A DNA stretch of 8,661 nucleotides, from contig CAMFLD010000095.1 of assembly GCA_945957245.1 (NCBI GenBank), positions 1 to 8,661 on the forward strand. The letters are read 5' to 3'. The notes beneath the pieces were generated by a model. That model did no database searches, was not told the DNA's origin, and saw nothing but the letters and a program-made list of their open reading frames with translations. Shown here in pieces: positions 1-5,776 of the stretch. Made by a program: the position numbers and the translations under genes. The first letter of the stretch is position 1. Each line of letters opens with the position of its first letter. The DNA is from an uncultured Flavobacterium sp. GTDB lineage: Bacteria; Bacteroidota; Bacteroidia; Flavobacteriales; Flavobacteriaceae.

Positions 1-63
1 ATTCCAAACAGCAAACAAAACATACACTTTTTGTATACCGGTTTTATCCTATGATGGATTACC

Positions 64-91
64 TTACAACCACTTTTTGAAGACGTTGTAA
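64..91. promoter_or_regulatory. 7-bp inverted repeat upstream of recA, possible operator
   Basis: TTACAAC at 64-70 is the exact reverse complement of GTTGTAA at 85-91, with a 14-base spacer. The right arm overlaps the candidate -33 TTG of the recA promoter at 86-88, a position where a bound dimeric regulator could block RNA polymerase. It does not match the E. coli (CTGT-N8-ACAG) or Bacillus (GAAC-N4-GTTC) LexA boxes. The dyad is seen directly; an operator role is inference, and a chance repeat in AT-rich DNA is possible. Confidence 0.3.
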
Positions 92-115
92 TTTGTTCAA
101 AAATCCTCTGATTTG
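86..115 (+). promoter_or_regulatory. Possible recA promoter (Bacteroidota type, weak)
   Basis: A TTG at 86-88 and CTGATTTG at 108-115 are separated by 19 bases, the spacing expected between the Bacteroidota -33 (TTG) and -7 (TAnnTTTG) elements. The -7 box differs from consensus at its first two positions. Transcription would start near 120-122 and leave a leader of about 45 bases before the recA start. The rest of bases 1-168 contains no gene that I can support. Confidence 0.3.
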
Positions 116-168
116 TATCTTATAACATCGAAAAAAGCATTATTTTTATACCACAAAATTTATAAAAA

Positions 169-1173
169 ATGAGTTCAGAAAAAGAAGCGAAATTAAAAGC
201 ATTACAATTAACACTTGATAAATTAGATAAAGCTTACGGTAAAGGAACCGTAATGAAAATGGGAGACCGTGCTGTTGAAGAGGTAGAAGTAATCCCGTCC
301 GGCTCGCTTGGTTTAGACTTGGCTTTGGGAGTAAATGGTTACCCTAAAGGAAGGATTATTGAAATATATGGCCCTGAATCTTCAGGAAAAACAACCCTTA
401 CACTCCATGCTATTGCCGAAGCACAAAAAGCAGGAGGTATAGCTGCTTTTATTGATGCAGAGCATGCTTTCGACAGAAATTATGCAGAAAAACTGGGTGT
501 TGATATTGAAAATTTAATCATTTCACAACCGGACAACGGAGAACAGGCATTGGAAATTGCCGAAAACCTTATTCGTTCCGGTGCTATTGATATTGTAGTT
601 ATCGACTCGGTTGCTGCATTGACTCCGAAAAGTGAAATTGAAGGTGAAATGGGTGATTCCAAAATGGGATTGCATGCCCGTCTTATGTCACAGGCATTGA
701 GAAAATTAACAGGTACTATCAGCAAAACAAACTGTACTGTATTTTTCATTAACCAGTTGAGGGAAAAAATTGGTGTCATGTTTGGTAATCCTGAAACGAC
801 AACGGGTGGAAATGCTTTGAAATTCTATGCTTCCGTACGTTTAGACATTCGTCGTTCTTCACAAATTAAAGAAGGTGAAAATGTAATCGGAAACAGAACT
901 AAAGTAAAAGTGATCAAAAATAAAGTAGCACCTCCGTTCAAAACCGCAGAGTTTGATATCATGTACGGTGAAGGTGTCTCAAAAACAGGAGAAATCCTTG
1001 ATTTGGCTGTTGAGTTCGAAATAATCAAAAAAGCGGGTTCTTGGTTTAGTTATGGTGATACCAAACTTGGTCAGGGACGTGATGCTGTTAAGATTCTGAT
1101 AAAAGACAATCCGGAATTGGCAGATGAGCTCGAACAAAAAATCAAAGAGCATATCAAAGAAACCGAAGCTTAA
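169..1173 (+). CDS. recA: RecA recombinase
   Basis: RecA is the cytoplasmic ATP-dependent strand-exchange protein of homologous recombination. It forms filaments on single-stranded DNA and also acts as a co-protease in SOS systems where these exist. The 334 residues are close to the usual length (E. coli 353), with a shorter acidic tail. Visible landmarks are the Walker A motif GPESSGKTT at 68-76, the catalytic glutamate in DAEHAF (Glu98), Walker B VVIDS at 143-147, the loop L1 region around 158-179, NQLREKIG at 195-202, and the loop L2 region GNPETTTGG at 206-214. The start is supported by the [12 protein letters not shown] opening, normal for the family, and by the A-rich leader directly before the ATG; no Shine-Dalgarno site is seen. 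A terminator follows, so the gene is probably monocistronic. The identification is certain from the motifs. Confidence 0.98.
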   Translation: MSSEKEAKLKALQLTLDKLDKAYGKGTVMKMGDRAVEEVEVIPSGSLGLDLALGVNGYPKGRIIEIYGPESSGKTTLTLHAIAEAQKAGGIAAFIDAEHAFDRNYAEKLGVDIENLIISQPDNGEQALEIAENLIRSGAIDIVVIDSVAALTPKSEIEGEMGDSKMGLHARLMSQALRKLTGTISKTNCTVFFINQLREKIGVMFGNPETTTGGNALKFYASVRLDIRRSSQIKEGENVIGNRTKVKVIKNKVAPPFKTAEFDIMYGEGVSKTGEILDLAVEFEIIKKAGSWFSYGDTKLGQGRDAVKILIKDNPELADELEQKIKEHIKETEA

Positions 1174-1178
1174 AACTT

Positions 1179-1214
1179 AATCATCCCGTTAAAATTAACG
1201 GGATGATTTTTTTT
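1179..1214 (+). terminator. Intrinsic terminator of recA
   Basis: A perfect 14-base inverted repeat (1179-1192 pairs with 1195-1208) contains the GC core ATCCCG/CGGGAT and is followed by a run of eight T at 1207-1214. In RNA the innermost A-U pairs probably open to form the loop. It begins 6 bases after the recA stop codon and separates recA from the lipoprotein-sigma-anti-sigma unit. Confidence 0.93.
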
Positions 1215-1268
1215 AGTAACTTAACGCAACCTTTAATTAAAAACTGCATCTGAAACAGAAAACAGATA

Positions 1269-1691
1269 ATGACCATGAAAAAGTTAATTCCACTTTTTGC
1301 ACTCTTTTTTTTAATGAATTCCTGTACTCCAGAGGATAACGGGCCATCTTACAACTTTGAACTCAGGCCTATCGTAAGTGTTGACATTCCTACGGAATTT
1401 ACATTAGGCCAGACCTATCCAATCACTGTCCATTATTCAAAACCAACAACCTGTCATTTTTTCAATCAATTGTATTATGACAAAAATTTGAATGTGAGAA
1501 CCATCGCCGTAGAATGTGCTGTTCTTCAAAGCAATAACTGCCAAAATTTAACCGGAAACAGTGCTAATGGAGATTATACATTTAATTTTTATGTGACCAG
1601 TAATGGCTCCTATATTTTTAAGTTTTATCAGGGGAAAGATGAATCAGGAAACAGTATATTTTTAGAATATGAAGTGCCTGTAACAAATTAA
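1269..1691 (+). CDS. Small secreted lipoprotein of unknown function
   Basis: I do not recognise the family. The 140-residue product has a type II (lipoprotein) signal peptide: lysines 4-5, a hydrophobic core from Leu6 to Met16, and the lipid-attachment cysteine at Cys19 in LMNSC. Residues after the cysteine are T-P-E-D-N; early acidic residues resemble the lipoprotein export signal that sends Bacteroidota lipoproteins to the cell surface, so an outer-membrane and perhaps surface location is inferred. The mature part alternates short hydrophobic and polar stretches, suggesting an Ig-like beta-sandwich, and has three further cysteines (62, 83, 91) that could form a disulfide. The start may be ATG 1269 or ATG 1275 (MKKLIPLF); the second gives a more typical signal peptide start. 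It ends 20 bases before the sigma gene with no terminator between, so co-transcription and a role in the same signalling unit are plausible but unproven. Confidence 0.8.
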   Translation: MTMKKLIPLFALFFLMNSCTPEDNGPSYNFELRPIVSVDIPTEFTLGQTYPITVHYSKPTTCHFFNQLYYDKNLNVRTIAVECAVLQSNNCQNLTGNSANGDYTFNFYVTSNGSYIFKFYQGKDESGNSIFLEYEVPVTN

Positions 1692-1711
1692 TAACAATCA
1701 ATTTTTGAAAA

Positions 1712-2263
1712 TTGGATTTAAATCAACTCATTAATGATTGCAAAAATAATGACAGAAAAGCACAAGAACAGCTCTACCGGCTATATGCGCCGAAACTGTT
1801 TGCTGTATGCTTAAAATATTCTCGTAATTATAATGAGGCTCAGGACAATTTGCAGGATGGGTTTATACTGATTTTTAAAAAGATTGAACAATATTCATTT
1901 AAAGGTTCTTTTGATGGCTGGTTAAAAAGACTTATGATCAACAATGTGCTCCAGCAATACAGATCACAAAGTTTTTTAAGCCTCGTGAATGAAGACATTC
2001 ACGAAGAAGCAGAAGTTGAAATTGATGATGAAAATATTTCGCTGGATTATTTATTAAAAATTGTCCAGGAATTACCGGACAGGTACCGGCTTGTGTTTAA
2101 TCTGTATGTAAATGATGATTACTCCCATGCTGAAATTGCCGAAATGCTTTCAATAAGCATTGGAACATCAAAATCCAACCTGTCTCGGGCCAGAATGATA
2201 TTAAAAGATAAAATTGAACAGCATAAAAATGAGGGAAGTAAAAATTTCCCTTCAGCAAGATGA
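1712..2263 (+). CDS. ECF-family RNA polymerase sigma factor (TTG start)
   Basis: This alternative sigma factor directs RNA polymerase to a dedicated promoter set, probably in response to an envelope signal. The 183-residue protein has the two-domain ECF layout: sigma region 2 at about 20-86 (AQEQLYRLYAPKLF, then LQDGFILIFKKIEQY and GWLKRLMINN) and sigma region 4 at about 115-166, with a helix-turn-helix at 137-163 (HAEIAEMLSISIGTSKSNLS). An acidic linker lies between them. The start is TTG: an in-frame TGA sits at 1706-1708, no ATG or GTG lies between it and the conserved domain, and DLNQLINDCKNNDRKAQEQL is a normal opening for this group. Its stop overlaps the next start as ATGA (2260-2263), so translation of the two is coupled. 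The downstream gene looks like its cognate anti-sigma factor, which usually implies autoregulated expression. The ECF assignment is firm; the regulon is unknown. Confidence 0.93.
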   Translation: MDLNQLINDCKNNDRKAQEQLYRLYAPKLFAVCLKYSRNYNEAQDNLQDGFILIFKKIEQYSFKGSFDGWLKRLMINNVLQQYRSQSFLSLVNEDIHEEAEVEIDDENISLDYLLKIVQELPDRYRLVFNLYVNDDYSHAEIAEMLSISIGTSKSNLSRARMILKDKIEQHKNEGSKNFPSAR

Positions 2264-3900
2264 GTGAAAGGAAGAACATAGACCGTCTGTTTCAGGAAAA
2301 ATTCAAGGATTTTGAGGCCATGCCTCCTGTTGATGCCTGGAATAATATTGAAGCCAGACTGGAAGACAAAAAGAAAAGGAGGATAATTCCATTCTGGTGG
2401 AAATTGTCCGGTGTTGCTGCAATTTTTGTTTTGGGGTTTTTAATTTCCCAAGTGTTTTTTACACAAAATGCAGCTAAAACTGATACTACAATAGTAAACC
2501 AAGACAATCCAAATAAAAATAATCCGGCAAATTCGAAAACCACTAATATGGTTTCTCCTGACAACGCAAATGGAGTTCAAAACGAAAGTTCCATTGCAAA
2601 TGGGTCTGATCATACTGTGAAAACAAATTCAGGTGGCAGTTTCGACAAAAACAAAATTAATTCCGCAACCATTGCAACATCAGACAAGAATGAAGGAACG
2701 AACCCTGATTCTGCTGTGGGAAAAAGCAAATACAATTCTGTTTCAGATAAAAATAAAAAGAGTTCAAAAGTTAGCTTTAGTTCGAAATCAGTTGTTGCAG
2801 CACAGAACGAAGCAAATGAAAATACAATAAAAAACAAATTGCACCGGAAGAATAACAAAAAGAAAGTCCATTTGAGCGCTGCTGAGAAGGAACAAAACCA
2901 GTTAGTACTAAACAACTTTAATACAAAACAATCTGACGGAAAAGAAATTGTTCAAAACAAGAATACAGAAAAAAACAGTAATGATACACAGACCGTGCCT
3001 GATAAAAAACCAATAAATCTTGATGATTTAAAAGGGAACATTAATTCAAAAATTACAACAAAAGAAATCACTAAAAAAGCTAACGACACTGTAACTGCTA
3101 ACAGTGTTGCGACCAATGAATTGGAGAAATTGCTAAATGAAAAAGAAAGCAAATTAAAGCAGGAATCTAAAATGAATAGGTGGCAACTTACCTCAAATGT
3201 TGCCCCTGTTTTTTTAGGTTCAATTTCCGGTGGTTCCCCCATCGACTCAACACTTTCCAGAAATTCTAAAGCGTATAATACCAACGTAGGTTATGGAATC
3301 GGTGTCAGTTATGCATTAAACAAAAAACTATCCATAAGAACCGGATTGAACAAAGTAAATATGAGTTACGACACTCGTGATATCACTTTCTTCACCGGAA
3401 TACAGGCAAAAACACTGAGCAATGTCAGTCCGGTAGCATCAAGTGCGATGATCCATGTGGAAAGCAATATATCAACCAGCACATCTGTTCCTTCTGAAGG
3501 CGGTTTGCTTCCTTTCGAAAATTCATTAATGCACAAAAGTACCGGTTTGCTGAGACAGGAAATAGGTTATCTGGAAATGCCGTTAGAAATGACTTATAAT
3601 ATTTTTGACCGGAAATTTGGCATAAAAATCATTGGTGGATTCAGTACCATGTTCCTACAGGATAACAAAATCCTGATTATCTCCGAAAACAGGGATACTG
3701 TTCTTGGGAAAGCCAATAACTTAAACGATATGCATTTCAGCACCAATTTTGGCTTAGGGATGAAATATAGCTTTTACAAAGCTTTTGAATTCAATGTTGA
3801 ACCTACAATAAAATATCAATTAAACACATATAGTTCCAATTCCGGTAATTTCAAACCCTATCTTTTCGGGATTTATAGCGGAATCAGTTATAAATTTTAG
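2260..3900 (+). CDS. Predicted dual-membrane-spanning anti-sigma factor with C-terminal outer-membrane beta-barrel
   Basis: The 546-residue protein appears to link cytoplasm, inner membrane, periplasm and outer membrane. Residues 1-46 are a cytoplasmic segment with the Bacteroidota-type sequence MPPVDAWNNIEARL (21-34) followed by a basic KKKRR stretch; this is the likely sigma-binding part. One membrane helix spans about 48-67. Residues 68 to about 286 are a low-complexity N/K/S/T-rich linker, followed by a short charged helix at about 286-305. From 308 to the end the sequence alternates like an outer-membrane barrel of about eight strands (for example NVGYGIGVSYAL, GYLEMPLEMTYNIF, FGIKIIGGFSTMF, FNVEPTIKYQL) and finishes on Phe546, the aromatic terminus typical of barrels inserted by BamA. 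There is no cleavable N-terminal signal. Overlap with the sigma gene (ATGA) points to a cognate pair. The layout matches Dma proteins reported in Bacteroides; sigma binding here is inference. Automatic annotation would probably call it only an outer membrane beta-barrel protein. Confidence 0.8.
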   Translation: MSERKNIDRLFQEKFKDFEAMPPVDAWNNIEARLEDKKKRRIIPFWWKLSGVAAIFVLGFLISQVFFTQNAAKTDTTIVNQDNPNKNNPANSKTTNMVSPDNANGVQNESSIANGSDHTVKTNSGGSFDKNKINSATIATSDKNEGTNPDSAVGKSKYNSVSDKNKKSSKVSFSSKSVVAAQNEANENTIKNKLHRKNNKKKVHLSAAEKEQNQLVLNNFNTKQSDGKEIVQNKNTEKNSNDTQTVPDKKPINLDDLKGNINSKITTKEITKKANDTVTANSVATNELEKLLNEKESKLKQESKMNRWQLTSNVAPVFLGSISGGSPIDSTLSRNSKAYNTNVGYGIGVSYALNKKLSIRTGLNKVNMSYDTRDITFFTGIQAKTLSNVSPVASSAMIHVESNISTSTSVPSEGGLLPFENSLMHKSTGLLRQEIGYLEMPLEMTYNIFDRKFGIKIIGGFSTMFLQDNKILIISENRDTVLGKANNLNDMHFSTNFGLGMKYSFYKAFEFNVEPTIKYQLNTYSSNSGNFKPYLFGIYSGISYKF

Positions 3901-3956
3901 TTTGTTATATGTTTAAAATTAGTTAAGGTGATGTTATTGCTTCCGAGTAATAGCTG

Positions 3957-3986
3957 AAAAAGAGTCCCAAAAAAGGACTCTTTTTT
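3957..3986. terminator. Bidirectional terminator between the sigma operon and plsC
   Basis: AAAAAGAGTCC (3957-3967) pairs with GGACTCTTTTT (3975-3985) around a 7-base loop. The T run on the right serves the + strand operon ending at 3900. The A run on the left reads as U on the - strand and serves plsC, whose stop codon (3985-3987) lies in the edge of the hairpin. It sits in the 84-base gap between convergent genes. Confidence 0.88.
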
Positions 3987-4722
3987 ATTTATTGAATTCC
4001 AAAAGTTGAGTGAGAATCACTTCACGGACAGAAGTTTTAAGTGTTTTTTTTGATTCCGGTGTTACTGATTCGGTGTCAAAAAAGCGATGGATTTTTACCC
4101 GCATAATTCCGGGACTACCGCTAAAAAAAGTATAGGATAAGCGCTTTTTGTTGTCAGCAAATGTCAAAGGAACAATCGGGATATGGTGTTCGATGGCCAA
4201 TCTGAAAGCCCCGTCTTTAAACTCATCCAACACAATGGCTTCATCGGGCACACCTCCTTCGGGAAAAATGCAGATGCTTAAACCCTGATTCAATCTTCGC
4301 TGTGCCCTTTCAAATACTTCCATTCGGCTTTTGGAGCTATTTCGATCAACCATTATCGATGTTCTTTTGTAAAAAAACCCAAATAGTGGAATTTTTTCAA
4401 GTTCTTTTTTCCCAACAAAAACAAACGGATTTTTGACAACAGAAAGCATAAGCATGATGTCGGTCATCGAGGTATGATTGGCGACAAACATATAACTTTT
4501 GTTTTCGATGATTTCTTCTTCAGTTTCCACTCTGACATAAAAACCCATTCCGAAAAGAATAAATTTTGCCCAAATACGGGCCATTATGAAAAAATAGGGA
4601 TACCATCTTTCAGAAAGTATCGAAATGAAGAGAAAAGGGAACATTACAATAATTGGTATTGCAATCAGAATGTAGAACCAGATTCGGTAAAGTGTCCAAA
4701 AAACAATTTTCAGTGCTCTCAT
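3985..4722 (-). CDS. plsC: 1-acyl-sn-glycerol-3-phosphate acyltransferase family protein (PlsC-like)
   Basis: PlsC-type enzymes add an acyl chain to the 2-position of lysophosphatidic acid at the inner membrane, giving phosphatidic acid for phospholipid synthesis. The 245 residues show the four family motifs in order: HxxxxD as NHTSMTD (His83 and Asp88, catalytic), motif II at about 104-127 (GKKELEKIPLFGFFYKR, ending near VDR), motif III FPEGG at 153-157 and motif IV IPIVPLTF at 181-188. A long hydrophobic N-terminal stretch at about 6-35 would anchor it in the membrane. Motif III lacks the usual FPEGTRS ending and reads FPEGGVPDE, so the exact acyl acceptor is less certain; an ornithine-lipid or other lysolipid acyltransferase remains possible. 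The start ATG at 4720-4722 gives a normal membrane N-terminus. It is divergent from trpS across 73 bases and shares the downstream terminator with the sigma operon. Confidence 0.88.
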   Translation of the reverse strand: MRALKIVFWTLYRIWFYILIAIPIIVMFPFLFISILSERWYPYFFIMARIWAKFILFGMGFYVRVETEEEIIENKSYMFVANHTSMTDIMLMLSVVKNPFVFVGKKELEKIPLFGFFYKRTSIMVDRNSSKSRMEVFERAQRRLNQGLSICIFPEGGVPDEAIVLDEFKDGAFRLAIEHHIPIVPLTFADNKKRLSYTFFSGSPGIMRVKIHRFFDTESVTPESKKTLKTSVREVILTQLLEFNK

Positions 4723-4727
4723 GTTGT

Positions 4728-4735
4728 CAAATGTA
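4728..4735 (-). promoter_or_regulatory. Candidate -7 element for plsC
   Basis: On the - strand this is TACATTTG, a perfect match to the Bacteroidota -7 consensus TAnnTTTG. A TTTG lies upstream (reverse complement of 4760-4763), but the 24-base spacing is longer than usual. The box ends only 5 bases before the plsC ATG, so use of this promoter would give a leaderless or nearly leaderless message. Confidence 0.3.
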
Positions 4736-4744
4736 ATGAAAGGT

Positions 4745-4775
4745 ATGCAAATTTTAATACAAACACTTAACTTTG
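4745..4775 (+). promoter_or_regulatory. trpS promoter (Bacteroidota type)
   Basis: TAACTTTG at 4768-4775 matches the -7 consensus TAnnTTTG exactly and lies 20 bases before the chosen trpS start, predicting a leader of about 15 bases. The -33 region is weak: ATG at 4745-4747 instead of TTG, with a 20-base spacer. The position also supports starting trpS at 4796, because the longer in-frame start at 4721 would lie upstream of the promoter. Confidence 0.55.
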
Positions 4776-4795
4776 CTGCCAGAAAATATTTGAAG

Positions 4796-5773
4796 ATGTC
4801 AAAAATACTAACCGGAATTCAAAGCACAGGAACGCCTCATTTAGGAAACCTTTTGGGCGCCATTTTACCCGCTATCGAACTGTCAAAAAATCCAGCAAAC
4901 GAATCTTTTTTGTTTATCGCTGATTTGCATTCTGTTACACAAATTAAAAACGGTGAGGAACTTCGCCGCAATACCTATAGCACTGCTTCCGTTTGGTTAG
5001 CTTGTGGACTTGACGTTAGTAAAGTTATTTTTTACCGCCAGAGCGATGTGCCGCAAACAGCTGAATTGTCCTGGTATCTAAGTTGTTTTTTTCCTTTTAG
5101 CCGATTGGAATTAGCGCATTCATTCAAGGATAAAAAAGATAGGCTGGCTGATGTAAATGCCGGGCTTTTTTCGTATCCGATGCTTATGGCTGCCGATATT
5201 TTATTATATGATGCCGAATTTGTCCCTGTTGGAAAAGACCAATTACAACATATAGAAATTACACGTGATGTAGCTTCCCGTTTCAATCATCAGATGGGGG
5301 AAACATTTGTAATTCCTGAAGCAAAAATTCAGGAAGAAACCATGTATATACCCGGAACTGATGGACAGAAAATGAGTAAGTCCAGAGGTAATATCATCAA
5401 TATTTTTCTTGATGATAAAGCATTGCGCAAACAGATTATGAGCATTGAAACCGACAGTACTCCGTTGGAAGAACCTAAAAATCCGGATACCTGTAAAATA
5501 TTTGGGCTTTATAAATTATTGGCCAGTCCTGAGCAGATTGCCCAAATGAGGGTTAAATATCAAAATGCTAACCGTGATTTTGGTTATGGTCATGCCAAAC
5601 AGGAATTGTTTGAATTGATATTGAATAATTTCAAAACCGAAAGAGAACGCTACAATTATTACATGAATAATCTTCCTGAAGTAGATGCTTTACTAAAAGA
5701 AGGTGCGGCAAAAGCAGCAAAAATAGCTGATGGTGTTTTACAGAAAGTAAGGGTGAAATTGGGATTTGAGTAA
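4796..5773 (+). CDS. trpS: Tryptophanyl-tRNA synthetase
   Basis: This cytoplasmic class Ic aminoacyl-tRNA synthetase charges tRNA-Trp with tryptophan using ATP. The 325-residue protein has the usual bacterial TrpRS length. The HIGH-type ATP motif is TPHLGN (13-18), the KMSKS loop is QKMSKSRGN (191-199), and MAADILLY (131-138) contains the aspartate (Asp134) at the position that recognises the indole of tryptophan. VPVGKDQLQH (143-152) is also characteristic. The start at 4796 (MSKILTGIQSTG) fits the family, where the Rossmann fold begins almost at once. The reading frame is open upstream to 4721, but those 25 extra residues overlap the plsC start and the promoter. Only three bases separate its stop from the stop of the convergent membrane-protein gene. 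Confidence 0.97.
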   Translation: MSKILTGIQSTGTPHLGNLLGAILPAIELSKNPANESFLFIADLHSVTQIKNGEELRRNTYSTASVWLACGLDVSKVIFYRQSDVPQTAELSWYLSCFFPFSRLELAHSFKDKKDRLADVNAGLFSYPMLMAADILLYDAEFVPVGKDQLQHIEITRDVASRFNHQMGETFVIPEAKIQEETMYIPGTDGQKMSKSRGNIINIFLDDKALRKQIMSIETDSTPLEEPKNPDTCKIFGLYKLLASPEQIAQMRVKYQNANRDFGYGHAKQELFELILNNFKTERERYNYYMNNLPEVDALLKEGAAKAAKIADGVLQKVRVKLGFE

Positions 5774-5776
5774 CCA

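Noticed and set aside
480..1028. Open frames on the - strand inside recA
   Set aside because: Antisense shadows of a strongly conserved gene; no recognisable protein features.
2610..3284. Open frames on the - strand opposite the anti-sigma linker (2610-2915 and 2952-3284)
   Set aside because: Antisense shadows of the low-complexity N/K/S/T-rich linker, giving Phe/Leu/Ser-rich products with no domain or leader.
4474..4770. + strand open frame opposite the start of plsC
   Set aside because: Antisense to the conserved plsC N-terminal half and running into the trpS promoter; composition is not protein-like.
4721..4795. Upstream in-frame extension of trpS by 25 residues
   Set aside because: It overlaps the plsC start and the exact -7 box at 4768-4775, and the family starts at MSKILTGIQ.
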